A stretch of 64,000 nt of DNA from a bacterium (GCA_030432695.1 JAUILN010000012.1:62001-126000); one strand, 5' to 3'. Positions 27,773 to 38,526 are shown, numbered from the stretch's first letter. Notes: generated from the letters alone by a model not told the origin. Numbers and translations: made by a program.

Positions 27773-28537
27773 TCAGTCGATGCGGCGGCCACGGAGACCT
27801 CGGCCTCGAAAGGTGATCTCCACGGCCTCGATCTGACCTTCGTCGTTCGTCGGAAACCGGAACTGCAGGTCGAGCTTGCGCAGGAAGAACCGGTCGCCAC
27901 GTTCCCAGAACACCTCGGCCTCGCCGCCGAACCCGGCGCGCGCGAACAGCCGGCCCTCGTGCTCGAAGAACGTGCACCGCCCGAGTCCCGGCGCTTCGAA
28001 GTCGCCGACCAGCGCATCGAGCCGCTCTGCGGGGATGGGACTTTTGGCGTCCCGCTCCGCCGGCGCGGGCAGGGCCCCTGGCAGCTCCTCGGCGCGCAGA
28101 GGTTCCAGCTCGCCCGCATCGCTGCGCGCGCCTTCCTCGGGCCGGGCCCGGAAGATCGCGTCGGCGATGCTCCACACGTCGCCGCCGCCCACGTGGCGAT
28201 CGTTGTCGGTGTCGCCGCGGTGCACGAAGACGAAGCGCTCGCCGGGTACCACGAGCACGAACTGCCCTCCGGTGCCACGGGCCGCGAAGGCGTCGCAGCC
28301 ACTCAGCGCGAGCGACTCCGGCAGCGACCCCGCGGGATACACCCACCACATGAACCCGTAGCCGCTGCCGTCCTCGAACTCGGAGACGGTCGCGGTGCTG
28401 TCGGCGATCCACCGCTCCGGCAGCATGCGCTGCCCCGCGAAGGTGCCGCCGTCAGCGAACAGCAGACCGACGCGCGCCAGGTCCCGCGTCGACAGCCGGA
28501 ACGCGTATGCGGGATACCGCGGTCTCCGGAGTGACAC
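27773..28537 (-). pseudogene. 5'-truncated serine hydrolase (class C beta-lactamase-like)
   Basis: The 254-codon frame matches only the C-terminal half of a beta-lactamase/DD-peptidase-like hydrolase: AYAFRLSTRDLARVGLLF, MLPERWIADSTA, YGFMWWV, FAARGTGGQFVLVVPGERF (the KTG-equivalent HTG/RGTGG region). A C-terminal DUF-like tail follows. The SxxK nucleophile and YxN motifs, which should lie about 200 residues earlier, are absent. Homology-like sequence begins abruptly at about codon 8, exactly where the CRP-like gene's terminal helix ends in another frame. The two frames overlap by 86 bases. The simplest reading is a deletion that joined the 3' part of a hydrolase gene to the end of the CRP-like gene. 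Confidence 0.75.
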
Positions 28538-29078
28538 CGAGGTAGCTCGCCAACAGATACTGCGGCAGCCGGAGCGCCAGCGGCGATCGCCCCTCCAGCA
28601 GCAGGCGGTAGCGCTCCTCCGGCGTCAGGAGGCGGATCCGCCGCTCCTTGTCGGCGGCCTTGACCAGCGCGCGCTGCGCGAGCCGGCGCACCGCCTGCTC
28701 CCAGGCGCGGCTGCGCGCGCAGGCCGCTTCGAGATCGGCCAGGTGGAGTGCGAACGCATCGACGTCCTCCAGGGTGACCGCACTGCGCCGCGCGATCCCA
28801 CCGCCGAACAACGCGTCGAAGTCGGAGACCAATCGCCCCTCGTAGTCGAAGCCGAACGTGACGTCGCGACCGCGCACCGGATCGCGCGCGTGGTAGCGCA
28901 CGATGCCGCGCAGCAGGAACCACGACAGCGCCAGCGGCTGCCCCTCCTCGAACAGTGCGGTCTCGGCAGGTACCCGCACGCGCTCGACGCGCGCCATGAA
29001 CCACGACCACTCTTCGTCCGGAAGGTCGACGCCGCAGCTCACCGCGGTCCGCAGGTCGGACTCGGTCAGCCCCCGCAT
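28452..29078 (-). CDS. CRP/FNR-family transcriptional regulator
   Basis: The product has 208 residues. The N-terminal cyclic-nucleotide-binding-like barrel is visible (ALFEEGQPLALSWFLLRGIVRYH, DVTFGFDYEGRLVSDF). A dimerisation helix and the C-terminal LTPEERYRLLLE plus LPQYLLASYLGVTPETAVSRIR helix-turn-helix follow. That C-terminal pattern is typical of Crp/Fnr-family regulators in many heterotrophs. The last 17 residues (VPAVDAGPGARRSAVR) are out of family and are encoded by the remnant serine hydrolase DNA in another frame, so the natural terminus has probably been replaced. ATG at 29078 overlaps the peptidase stop by 13 bases, which implies translational coupling. The effector is unknown. 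Confidence 0.85.
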   Translation of the reverse strand: MRGLTESDLRTAVSCGVDLPDEEWSWFMARVERVRVPAETALFEEGQPLALSWFLLRGIVRYHARDPVRGRDVTFGFDYEGRLVSDFDALFGGGIARRSAVTLEDVDAFALHLADLEAACARSRAWEQAVRRLAQRALVKAADKERRIRLLTPEERYRLLLEGRSPLALRLPQYLLASYLGVTPETAVSRIRVPAVDAGPGARRSAVR

Positions 29079-29851
29079 CGCGTGTCGGCTGCCGGTTGCC
29101 GGTAGAAGGCGGCGAGGTGGGCGTACACCTCCGGGAACTCCTGGGCGAGCAGGTCGGGAAGTTCGAAGAACGCCTCGGTGAACACCGCGAAGGCCTCGGC
29201 CGGGCTCTCGGCAGCGTAGGCATCCACTGCGGTCTCCTCACCGCGCTCCTCGGCGGCGGCCAGTCGCGCGGCTGCGGTCTCGAGCACCTGCGCGAAGACC
29301 TGGCGGTCCCTGCCCGCGGGCAACGGCGGCACACCGTCGTCTTCCCCGCTGGCCATGTCGAGCTGGTGGGCGAACTCGTGCAGCACCAGGTTGAAGCCGT
29401 CGCGGACCGCGCCGCCTTCGATCACGTCGTGGGCGTTGAGCACCACCTGACCCTCGTCCCAGGCCTCGCCGAGCAGCTCTTCGTGGCCTTCGGTGACGAT
29501 CCCGAACTCGTCCTCGTCGCGACGACGCGCGGTGAATCCCTCGGGATAGACCAGCACGGTCCGCACCCCGGCGAAGGCGTCGACACCGGCCGGCAGCCCG
29601 AGGACCAGCAGGCAGGCCTGCAGTGCGATCGCGCAGCGCAGCTCGTCGGAGAGCTGCAGACCACCGCAGCCCTCGAAGCGCTTCTCGTGGAGGAACAGCG
29701 TGGCCGCGTCGTACAGCCGGCGCCGTAGGCCCGGTTCGAGATCCCGCAATACGGCGATCCCGCCCGCGACGGTCTCGAAGAATCCGTCCGGGATGGGGCG
29801 GCTGGCGAGGAGCCGCCTGCGCCGGCGGGCGCGGAGCCAGTCGAACACCAC
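29066..29851 (-). CDS. mtfA: MtfA-like zinc peptidase
   Basis: From the GTG at 29851 the product has 261 residues, close to E. coli MtfA (265). The zinc-peptidase signature LVLHEFAHQLD is present with a downstream Glu-rich helix (AAESPAEAFAVFTEAFFE) and the family landmarks FLHEKRFEGCGGLQL, VLVYPEGF and GQVVLNAHDV. MtfA binds the Mlc repressor in enterobacteria and has aminopeptidase activity; its partner here is unknown. The longer frame to 30019 overlaps the upstream membrane-protein gene, so I prefer the GTG start seven bases after that gene's stop. It is the second gene of the operon. Confidence 0.88.
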   Translation of the reverse strand: MVFDWLRARRRRRLLASRPIPDGFFETVAGGIAVLRDLEPGLRRRLYDAATLFLHEKRFEGCGGLQLSDELRCAIALQACLLVLGLPAGVDAFAGVRTVLVYPEGFTARRRDEDEFGIVTEGHEELLGEAWDEGQVVLNAHDVIEGGAVRDGFNLVLHEFAHQLDMASGEDDGVPPLPAGRDRQVFAQVLETAAARLAAAEERGEETAVDAYAAESPAEAFAVFTEAFFELPDLLAQEFPEVYAHLAAFYRQPAADTRCGG

Positions 29852-29858
29852 GATGCCC

Positions 29859-30323
29859 TCAGCCGGCCCGATCCATCCGACGCCAGCCGGCCAGCGCGTG
29901 CCAGCCGAGCCCCACCGCGGTGGCCCACTGCAGGATCGAAACCCACAGGTAGACGCGGTGCAGCATGTAGAAAACGGCCTCGTCGTCGACCGAATGAAGC
30001 GCGGGATCGAGCCGACCATCGACCACCGGATGCCAGACGAACAGGAATCCCTGTGCGAGGACCACGACGCACCATGCGATCCAGGCGCGGCGACCGGCTC
30101 GACGCACCCGGAGGTCCCAACCGAGCATTGCGACCATCAGGACTCCGAGCCCGTTCAGACCGACGCTGACCCGCCGGGTGATGAAGCCGACCTCGCGGTG
30201 GCTGCCCAGGACGTCGCTCGCCACAGGAATCACGAGTTCGGCATAGACGGGCAGGGAGCCGAGCCAGAGCGCGGAGGCGCCGATCACCAGGAAGCGGCGC
30301 AGGAGTTCCTTGTCGATGCGCAC
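29859..30323 (-). CDS. Small four-helix membrane protein, unknown function
   Basis: From the GTG at 30323 (VRIDKELLRRF) the product has 154 residues with four predicted transmembrane helices: LVIGASALWLGSLPVYAEL, VGLNGLGVLMVAMLG, AWIAWCVVVLAQGFLFVW and VYLWVSILQWATAVGLGW. Short charged loops separate them. I do not recognise the family. The upstream extension to 30503 is Arg-rich and looks non-coding. The stop is 7 bases before the peptidase start, so both are probably translated from one message. Confidence 0.7.
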   Translation of the reverse strand: MRIDKELLRRFLVIGASALWLGSLPVYAELVIPVASDVLGSHREVGFITRRVSVGLNGLGVLMVAMLGWDLRVRRAGRRAWIAWCVVVLAQGFLFVWHPVVDGRLDPALHSVDDEAVFYMLHRVYLWVSILQWATAVGLGWHALAGWRRMDRAG

Positions 30324-30362
30324 GGCGAGGAGGCTACCGCGACCGTGGACAGCGGTCTCGGG

Positions 30363-30376
30363 TCGGCTCGAGCCGA
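30363..30376. promoter_or_regulatory. 14-bp perfect palindrome in divergent promoter
   Basis: TCGGCTCGAGCCGA is a perfect palindrome in the 194-base divergent gap between the MtfA operon and the small-protein cluster, 40 bases upstream of the membrane-protein start. It is a candidate operator; it does not match the E. coli CRP consensus. Confidence 0.45.
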
Positions 30377-30517
30377 TCGGTACGAGCCGGCCCGATGGAA
30401 TCGGCACGACGTCCTCCGGAACGATCTCCCAGGCGCGCAAGGAGCCGACTACTCCGGTCCGGCACGACTGTTGATCTCGGCGGCCCACGGCGCACCACGC
30501 CACTTGGAGAACCAGAC

Positions 30518-30682
30518 ATGCTCAGTTGGACCCTTACGTTCCTCGTCCTCGCCCTGATCGCCGCAGTGCTCGGCTTCGGTGGCATCGCAGCCAGCTTCGC
30601 CGGGATCGCCAAGATCCTGTTCGTCGTGTTCCTGATCGCGCTGGTGGTCAGCTTCCTGATGGGCCGCCGGCGCGCCGTCTGA
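30518..30682 (+). CDS. DUF1328-type small membrane protein
   Basis: The product has 54 residues and is nearly all hydrophobic. The two helices (MLSWTLTFLVLALIAAVLGF and AKILFVVFLIALVVSFLMG) with GGIAASFAGIAK between them match the UPF0391/DUF1328 pattern closely. These proteins are widespread and often stress-induced, but have no defined biochemical role. The next gene, 53 bases downstream, encodes a small lipoprotein. Confidence 0.88.
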   Translation: MLSWTLTFLVLALIAAVLGFGGIAASFAGIAKILFVVFLIALVVSFLMGRRRAV

Positions 30683-30735
30683 ACCACGCCAGAACCCATT
30701 CGACGACGTTCCTCCCAAACCGATACGAGGCCCCG

Positions 30736-30948
30736 ATGAACATTCCCAGACTCCATCGCATCCTTCGCTTCCCCCGCATCTGCGCCGTGCTCGCAGTGAC
30801 TTCCCTCGGCCTCGCGGCCGCCGCCTGTGACGACGACCCCGGCGAGGAGATCGGTGACGAACTCCAGGAGGCCGGAGAGGCTGCGGAGGATGCCGCGGAG
30901 AACGCCGGCGACGCCATCGAGGATACCATGGAAGGTGACGGTCGCTGA
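30736..30948 (+). CDS. Small acidic lipoprotein
   Basis: The product has 70 residues. A lipoprotein signal (ICAVLAVTSLGLAAAAC) ends at a Cys near residue 31. The mature part of about 40 residues is extremely acidic and Ala-rich (EELQEAGEAAEDAAENAGDAIED) and should form one amphipathic helix with a heptad-like Ala/Gly spacing. It resembles entericidin or osmotically induced small lipoproteins. The function is unknown; the context is small stress-type envelope proteins. Confidence 0.75.
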   Translation: MNIPRLHRILRFPRICAVLAVTSLGLAAAACDDDPGEEIGDELQEAGEAAEDAAENAGDAIEDTMEGDGR

Positions 30949-31011
30949 TCGGCGTGCCATGCTGCGTGGCGCGCCCCACGGGGCATGCCCACCCGACGAC
31001 ACGTCTCCACC

Positions 31012-31173
31012 ATGGACCTCCTCAAGATCCTCTTCGCCATCTTCCTGCCCCCGCTCGGCGTGTTCTTCCACGTCGGCATCGGCCTGCACTTCTGGCTCAA
31101 CATCCTGTTGACCATCTTTGGGTGGCTGCCCGGGGTGATCCACGCGTTCTGGGTGATCGGGAAGAAGGGGTGA
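31012..31173 (+). CDS. Pmp3/YqaE-family small membrane protein
   Basis: The product has 53 residues from the ATG at 31012. The signature IFLPPLGVFFHVGIGLHFWLN and ILLTIFGWLPGVIHAFWVI matches the YqaE/Pmp3 (UPF0057) family with its two helices. Homologues in yeast and plants modulate membrane potential under salt or cold stress; bacterial roles are unclear. It is the third member of this small-protein cluster and lies 33 bases before the ABC exporter gene. Confidence 0.9.
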   Translation: MDLLKILFAIFLPPLGVFFHVGIGLHFWLNILLTIFGWLPGVIHAFWVIGKKG

Positions 31174-31206
31174 GCCGCCCGGCGCGTGGTATCCTCCTCG
31201 CGCCCG

Positions 31207-31962
31207 ATGATCGTCACCAACGGACTCATCCGCCGGTTCGGGAAGACCGAAGCGGTCCGCGACCTGGATCTCGAACTCGGCGCCGGCGAGATCTACGGAT
31301 TCCTCGGCCCGAACGGCGCGGGCAAGACGACGACCTTGCGGATGTTGGCGGGCCTGCTCCGCCCGAGTTCCGGCCGGATCACCATCGACGGTCGCAGCTG
31401 GGACCATGACGAGCGTGAGCTGCGGCGCCTGGTCGGCTTCGTGCCGGACACCCCGCCGCTGCACGACTACCTCACCGGGCGGCAGCATCTGGCCTTCGTG
31501 GCCGGCCTGTTCGGCGTGTCGCGCGAGCGGCGCGACAGCGAAGGCGAGCGGCTCTTGGACTCGCTCGAGCTGACCAAGCGGGCAGACGAGCTGTGCAAAG
31601 GCTACTCGCACGGCATGCGGAAGAAGATCCACCTGGCGGCGGTGTTGCTCACGCGCCCGAAGGTGCTGCTGCTCGACGAGCCGACCACTGGCCTCGACCC
31701 GCGCAGCGTCCGCGCACTCAAGGATCTGCTCCTCGAATGCCGTGAACAGGGCGCCACGGTGCTCCTCAGTACCCACGTCCTCGAGGTCGCCGAGGAACTG
31801 AGCGACCGGATCGGAGTGATCGCCGAGGGCCGGCTGCGCGCCGAGGGCGACCTCGAGCAGCTGCGCGGGCTGGGTGGCGAGGTCGGCGACTCCCTGGAGC
31901 GGGTCTTCCTGCGGCTCATCGAGGAGGGCGACCCGACGCATGCTCCGCCTGCTGTGGACTGA
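31207..31962 (+). CDS. ABC transporter ATP-binding protein
   Basis: The product has 251 residues from the ATG at 31207 (MIVTNGLIRRF). Walker A GPNGAGKT (near 37), Q/D-loop region LVGFVPDTPPL, signature YSHGMRKK (LSGGQ equivalent), Walker B LLLDEP and switch His in STHVL are present and in order. The order and the GLDPRS segment match exporter-type ABC-2 subunits. The permease gene starts 23 bases before this stop, so they are coupled. The substrate is not identifiable. Confidence 0.95.
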   Translation: MIVTNGLIRRFGKTEAVRDLDLELGAGEIYGFLGPNGAGKTTTLRMLAGLLRPSSGRITIDGRSWDHDERELRRLVGFVPDTPPLHDYLTGRQHLAFVAGLFGVSRERRDSEGERLLDSLELTKRADELCKGYSHGMRKKIHLAAVLLTRPKVLLLDEPTTGLDPRSVRALKDLLLECREQGATVLLSTHVLEVAEELSDRIGVIAEGRLRAEGDLEQLRGLGGEVGDSLERVFLRLIEEGDPTHAPPAVD

Positions 31963-33583
31963 CGTCGTCGCGCTGCGCAACGCGATCGTGCGGGGCGACG
32001 GACGCCGCGGCGCGATCGCATCGCTCGTGTCGCTGGCGTTCCTGCTGGCGGTGAGCTGGCTGTTCGGCCAGGTCCTCGCCCACACACCGGAACTCTGGGA
32101 CCTGCAGAACGACCTCGACACCGACCGGGCCCGCGCCGCCGCCGGCGCGATGTTGATGCCCGGGCTGATCATGGCGCTGTGGTTCGCGTTCGGCGGCGGT
32201 CCGCGCATCCTGTTCGAGAACCCGCGGCTGCCGCTCTTGATGAGCGCACCGCTTCCGGCTCTCGCGGTGCCGATGTCGCTGTGGCTGCGCTTCGCGCTGT
32301 TGGTGACGGTCTGGTGCGCGGCGCTGTCCGCCCCGGCCCTGTCGAGCCTCGGTGAGGCTTTGGCGATCGACTACCCGATCTGGGCGCTGCTGGCCGCCGC
32401 CGCGGCGCTGTGCCTGCCGACGGTGGCCTTCGTGTTCGCGGTGCAGATCCTGCTGCAGCGCTTCTTCGCGGGTCGGGTCACGCGGGCGATCCTCACCGTC
32501 TGCACGACCCTGCTGTCGCTGGCCTTCTCGGTGGTCTTGATCGCGGGCGGATTGGCCCAGCGCGATGCGGCGATGGAGGTGTTCGCGGCGATCCGCGGCC
32601 GTGCGGTGTTCCCGTGGATCCTCGAAGGACCGGCGCGGTTCCTCGGCGACACCGCCACCGGTCAGCCGGACGCGGGGTCGTTCCTCGCGCTGACGGCGGG
32701 CCCGGCCGCCGCGACGTTGGCGTTCGGCGCGGTCGCCTTGCTGCATCGCCGGGCCTGGGAGCTGTCTCGGGAAGCCCCCGAACCGATCTTCCGGCGCCGC
32801 CGCGGCCGCGACTGGCCGACGCAGCCCTCGCGGGTCGTGTTCTCGAAGGAACTCGCACAGCTCACCCATCAGCCGGCTCAGTTGCTCGGCATCCTGTTCT
32901 CCACGCTGATCGTGGTGGTGCTCGGCGCGAGTCGGTTCCTCGGCGAGCACGTGGTCGACGATCCGCGGCTGCCGACCGAGGTCCGCGCGGTGTTCATCCT
33001 GCTCGGGCTGTGGCTGTTCGCCCAGCTGACGGTCGCGCCCGGCTGCATGGTGCGACTCGTCACCACCGATGCCGCTCAGTGGGTGCTCTACCGGACCGCC
33101 CCTGCGACCTCGACGCAGATCCTGCGCGGCAAGCTGCGGGTGGTGCTGCTGCTGCAGGCCTGGCCGGCCCTGGTCGCCGCGTTGGTCGGTCGCTTCCAGC
33201 TCCACGTCGGCTGGCTGGAGATCGGTGCCTTCCTGCTGGTCGTGCCAGCGGGTCTGCTCTGGACGACCGGCCTGACCGCCTTCGTCGGCACGATCCCCGG
33301 CCTGATGCAACCGCGCGAGGACCGCAACCACGTCGCCATCCTCACGGCCGTGGCACTGCTGCTGTTCCTCCTGCAGGTGACCGTGATCCCCGCGCTGATC
33401 GCCTGGAACCTGCTGGCCGAGCGCTTCGCCGGCACCGGCGAAGGGTTGCTCGCCCCGCTGTCGAAGTCGATCGCCGTGATCGCCGTGGTGCTCGGCACGT
33501 GGATCCTGGGCGCGCTGCTCGGCGCCCTGAGCCTCGGCGTCGCCGCATGGCAGTTCTCGCGACTGACGCGACCCGAGCGGTGA
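31940..33583 (+). CDS. ABC-2-type transporter permease
   Basis: The product has 547 residues from the ATG at 31940 (MLRLLWTDVVALRN). It has about 12 predicted transmembrane helices with two similar halves joined by a charged loop near residue 285 (EPIFRRRRGRDWPTQPSRVVFSKE). The second half contains TLIVVVLGASRFLG, LWLFAQLTVAPGCM and LLWTTGLTAFVG. The repeat of an N-terminal LLWTD-like segment and a later KEL segment is typical of long two-module ABC-2 permeases. With the ATPase it should form a homodimeric or one-plus-two exporter. Substrate unknown. Confidence 0.87.
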   Translation: MLRLLWTDVVALRNAIVRGDGRRGAIASLVSLAFLLAVSWLFGQVLAHTPELWDLQNDLDTDRARAAAGAMLMPGLIMALWFAFGGGPRILFENPRLPLLMSAPLPALAVPMSLWLRFALLVTVWCAALSAPALSSLGEALAIDYPIWALLAAAAALCLPTVAFVFAVQILLQRFFAGRVTRAILTVCTTLLSLAFSVVLIAGGLAQRDAAMEVFAAIRGRAVFPWILEGPARFLGDTATGQPDAGSFLALTAGPAAATLAFGAVALLHRRAWELSREAPEPIFRRRRGRDWPTQPSRVVFSKELAQLTHQPAQLLGILFSTLIVVVLGASRFLGEHVVDDPRLPTEVRAVFILLGLWLFAQLTVAPGCMVRLVTTDAAQWVLYRTAPATSTQILRGKLRVVLLLQAWPALVAALVGRFQLHVGWLEIGAFLLVVPAGLLWTTGLTAFVGTIPGLMQPREDRNHVAILTAVALLLFLLQVTVIPALIAWNLLAERFAGTGEGLLAPLSKSIAVIAVVLGTWILGALLGALSLGVAAWQFSRLTRPER

Positions 33584-33646
33584 GACTCCGGGGAGGCCTG
33601 ACCCGAGTGACGCGGATCACATGCCCGTTCGGGACGAATCACTCCA

Positions 33647-35233
33647 CTACAGGTAGCCGCCCAGCGAGACCTCGAGACCGCCGGTGAGTCGCAGGGAATC
33701 CGCCGCCGGAGCCGGCGCGACGAACGCACCCTGCAGGTAGATGCGGGCACCGACCAGTCCGGGCTGCGAAGGCAACGGAATCGCGAAGTCGACCGGAGAT
33801 CCCACCCAGGGCTCGGCGAGGGTCGCGAAGGGAGCATCGACCAACAGGTGACCCGGCCTGCCGAGGTCCAGACCGCAGCTGGGCCACCCCGGCACCGGAC
33901 CGCCCGAGAGCGCCAGCAGCGCCAGCAAGGCACCGCTCTGCGCCACGTCCACCCGCAGGCCCAACGTCTGGCCCGCGACCGGGATGCCAGCGATGTGCAG
34001 GAGCGCACCGGCATTGCGGAAGCACTCCGCCATCGGAAGGACCGAGCCCGCGGCGTCGAACACGTACGCCGAGCCCGAGTCGCCGCCGCCGTCGTCGTCG
34101 CGCGCAGCCCCCGCCACGAGCACTCCCCGAGCCGCGGCGACGGCACCTCCGAGTTCGTCTCCGTCTGCCGCATCGCTGGCCAGCAGCTTGGTGACGAAAC
34201 GACCGCCTTCCGCCGCGTAGACGTAGGCCGATCCACAGCCGAACGCCCCGTTGGCGTGGTTCTGCTCCGAGCCGATCACGACATGCGGCCCGTCGATGGC
34301 AATCGAGCCTCCGAACCCGGCCTGCAGGTGGCCGTCCGTCGGCACGATCCTGCGCATCTGCCGACCGGTGACCGCGTCGAACAGGTAGGCCGTGCCCGCG
34401 TGCCAGTAGGTCAGATTCGCCTCGGGCGCACCGATCGCGATCAGGGTTCCTCGAACGGCAACGCTCGCACCGAAGTTGGCCCAAGCCGTGCCGTCCTGAG
34501 CAACGAGTCGGTGGAGCTGCGTTCCGCTCGCCGCGTCGTACACGTAGACCGCGCCGGCGATACCGCTGACGCCGTTCTCCAGGCGAGCACCGACGACCAC
34601 GAGGCCGACGTCGATGTCGACAGCCTCACCGAAGCCGCTGAGACCGCCGACCGACGAGCCACCCATGGGCAGCAGCTTGGCGAGCTGCTGCCCCGTCGGC
34701 ACGTCGAACAGGTAGGCAGCACCCAGGGAACCGATCACCGCGCGGTCTCCATCCATGGCCACTGCATGGCCGAAGTGATCGCCGGCGGCGGCGTCGACCG
34801 GCACCAGCTCGAACAGACGCGCTCCGGTTGCCGCGTCGAAGACGTGCGCGGCGCCGGAGTCGGCACCGGCCGCGTCATCGCCGGGAGCCCCCACGATCAC
34901 CACATCTCCGGCGACGGCGATCGCAGCACCGAACCGGTCGCCCGCCGCCCCACCCACGGGCACGAGCTCTCGCAGTTCCGCGCCGGTGGCCGCTGCGAAC
35001 AGGTAGGCCGAACCCGAGTCGGCGGCCGACTGGTCGGCGCCGGGCGCCCCCACCGCAACAAGCTGCCCGTCGGTGGCCACCGCCGCGCCGAACGAATCGC
35101 CGGCCAGGCGGTCACCGGGCAGGAGCTTGTGGTCCTCCCCGCGCTGAGCGGGCAGCGCAAGCGACGCGGCGAGAGCGATCACCACGAGCACGCGGAGCGA
35201 GGCGGCAACCGAGAAGGCAGAGCGGATGAGCAT
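33647..35233 (-). CDS. Secreted FG-GAP beta-propeller protein with shared C-terminal domain
   Basis: The product has 528 residues from the ATG at 35233 (MLIRSAFSVAASLRVLVV). The signal peptide ends near LALPAQ. About seven repeats of 50-60 residues follow, each with a GDxFGxAxAxDGxxxxVGAxG-type core and a GSAYLFDAATG-type strand, as in FG-GAP/integrin-alpha-like propellers. The last 120 residues (LRVDVAQSGALLALLALSGGP, LPSQPGLVGARIYLQGAFV) form a domain similar to the C-termini of the proteins at 14.1-15.4 and 46.4-47.9 kb. Roles in surface adhesion or polymer binding are plausible. No catalytic motif is visible. Confidence 0.88.
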   Translation of the reverse strand: MLIRSAFSVAASLRVLVVIALAASLALPAQRGEDHKLLPGDRLAGDSFGAAVATDGQLVAVGAPGADQSAADSGSAYLFAAATGAELRELVPVGGAAGDRFGAAIAVAGDVVIVGAPGDDAAGADSGAAHVFDAATGARLFELVPVDAAAGDHFGHAVAMDGDRAVIGSLGAAYLFDVPTGQQLAKLLPMGGSSVGGLSGFGEAVDIDVGLVVVGARLENGVSGIAGAVYVYDAASGTQLHRLVAQDGTAWANFGASVAVRGTLIAIGAPEANLTYWHAGTAYLFDAVTGRQMRRIVPTDGHLQAGFGGSIAIDGPHVVIGSEQNHANGAFGCGSAYVYAAEGGRFVTKLLASDAADGDELGGAVAAARGVLVAGAARDDDGGGDSGSAYVFDAAGSVLPMAECFRNAGALLHIAGIPVAGQTLGLRVDVAQSGALLALLALSGGPVPGWPSCGLDLGRPGHLLVDAPFATLAEPWVGSPVDFAIPLPSQPGLVGARIYLQGAFVAPAPAADSLRLTGGLEVSLGGYL

Positions 35234-35612
35234 TGGGTTCGACCGGATCCCAGGAGTCCGAAGCCGGTTCGGGCCATGACTCGGCATTCGGAAAGGCGAT
35301 AGACAGGTGCAGGCCACCGCGGCCCCTCGACTCGCGTACCAGCCCCGGAGCCAGGTCCCGGCGCACGGATTCCGGACACGCGCCGAGGGCGCGCGCCGCG
35401 AATCCGCACCGGTGCCAGAACAGGGACGCCAGCACGGGCGACCTCGAGAGCCACACGGCCCGATGGAGTCCGGCACCAGGCGCCCGACGGACGACCTCCG
35501 CACGCACCGACCGGCACCGGGTCTCCCAAGGCGCAGATTCCCCCTGGCCCCCTTCAGGGTTTCTTCGATCGGTTCCATCCATCGGCCCGCCGTTCCCCGG
35601 GGTCGGAAGAAC
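35234..35612. other. Non-coding gap between NtrC-like gene and FG-GAP gene
   Basis: These 379 bases lie between two minus-strand genes: downstream of the response regulator and upstream of the FG-GAP gene. The long frames through it lack coding character. I see a GGATCC 11 bases before the FG-GAP start but no convincing promoter or hairpin. Confidence 0.4.
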
Positions 35613-36970
<1,358 letters not shown>

Positions 36971-36974
<4 letters not shown>

Positions 36975-38467
36975 GTCCCGCTCCCCTCGCCACGCCGCCG
37001 CGGCACCACGATCTCGAAGCGCGTCCCCGGATCCAACGCCCGGAACCGCGTCTCGCCGCCGTGCGACTCGGCCGTCGCCGCGACCAGCGCCAACCCGAGG
37101 CCGGTTCCGTGGCCGGGCTCCTTGGTGGTGAAGAACGGCTCGAACACCCGCTCGCCGATCTCCGCCGGCACTCCATGCCCCTGGTCGTCGACCCACATCA
37201 CCACCGTCCCGCCCTCCGCCGCCTCGGCCCCGACCCGGATCGTCGATCCCTCGGGAGACGCGTCGGACGCATTGATCACCAGATTGTGCAGGGCCTGCAG
37301 CAGCGCCCCGCGATCGCCCCAGAACGCGAGGTCCGGATCGCCCCCCGCGAGTTCCAGGGTCTGGCCCCGGTGCACGCATCCATGGCGCGCCAGCTGACGC
37401 AGGTCGTCGAGCAACGCGGCGACCTGGATGTGCACCGGCTCCTCCGGGCTGGGCCGCGCGAGATGCAGCAGCCGGCCGGTGATCTCGCGCGCACGGAACG
37501 CCTCACCCAGGATCGTGTCCAGATCCTCCCCGACCTCGGTCGGATCGCTGGTCCCGCTCCGCAGCCGCCGCCTCACTCCCTCCGCACACGCGGTGATGCT
37601 GGCGAGCGGGTTGTTGATCTCGTGCGCGATCCCCGCCGCGAGGACTCCGAGGTCGGCGTGCCGCGCCGCGCTGACGAACGCCTTGGTCCGCGTCTCGACC
37701 TTCTCCTCCAGGCGCTGTTGCTGCTCGCGCACCCGCTCGCTCATCCGCTCGAACGCCCGCGCCAGCACGCCGATCTCGTCACGACTGGTCGGCGGCGGCG
37801 GCCCCTCGAACTGGCCGACCCCGACCGCCTCGGCCCGCAGGTGCAGCGCCCGCAGCGGCAGCACCACCGCCCGACGCACCGCCCACCACGCCGACGCCAG
37901 CGCGATCCCGACCGCCAGCACCGCGCCGATGGTGGTCACCAACGCGGCGCCGGAGCGCTCGCCGGCATCGCGGCCCGCGACCTCGGCCTCGGCGGCGGTC
38001 TCCTCGGCGAGCGTGACCGCGTAGCGCAGCATGCGCTCGATCCGCGCGCCGGCCGACTCCGCGGTCAACGCACCGCTCGCCGCCAGCCCCTGCAATCCGC
38101 GCAGGTCGTCGGCCATCTGGTCGACGATGCGATCCTCCGCGGCCTCGTGGTCCTCGCGGGACGGATCTTCGGCCTGTTCTTCCAGCAGCGGTTCCAGGCA
38201 CTCGTGAACCGCATCGAGACAGCGCCCGACCACGGCGCGACCCTCTTCACCGGCGCGCACCTCGAGTACCGCGGCCAGCGCCACCACCTCGCAGCGCAAC
38301 GCGCTCGCCACCCGCGCCTCGCGGGTCTCCTCGACGATCTGCCGCGCGTCGGTCCGCACCGCGAACAGCTCGACGCCGATGACCGCAGCGGCCGCCACCA
38401 GGAGCGCGACGACGCCTGCGTGGATCGCACCGAGCTTGTAGCCGATCGAATACCGCACTCGCGTCAT
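36971..38467 (-). CDS. NtrB-type sensor histidine kinase
   Basis: The product has 498 residues. Two transmembrane helices (about 12-37 and 174-196) flank a helical periplasmic domain of about 135 residues. A HAMP segment follows. The HisKA box AGIAHEINNPLAS places the phosphoacceptor at H282. N (NLVINASDA), G1 (DDQGHGV), F (VFEPFFTTK) and G2 (GTGLGLAL) boxes complete the ATPase domain. It should phosphorylate the overlapping NtrC-like regulator in response to an unknown envelope signal. All catalytic elements are present. Confidence 0.95.
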
Positions 38468-38526
38468 GACCTCACTCCGAGAGACGTATGCCGCGGGTCA
38501 TTGTGGCACGGCGCGGGCCGGGAACC

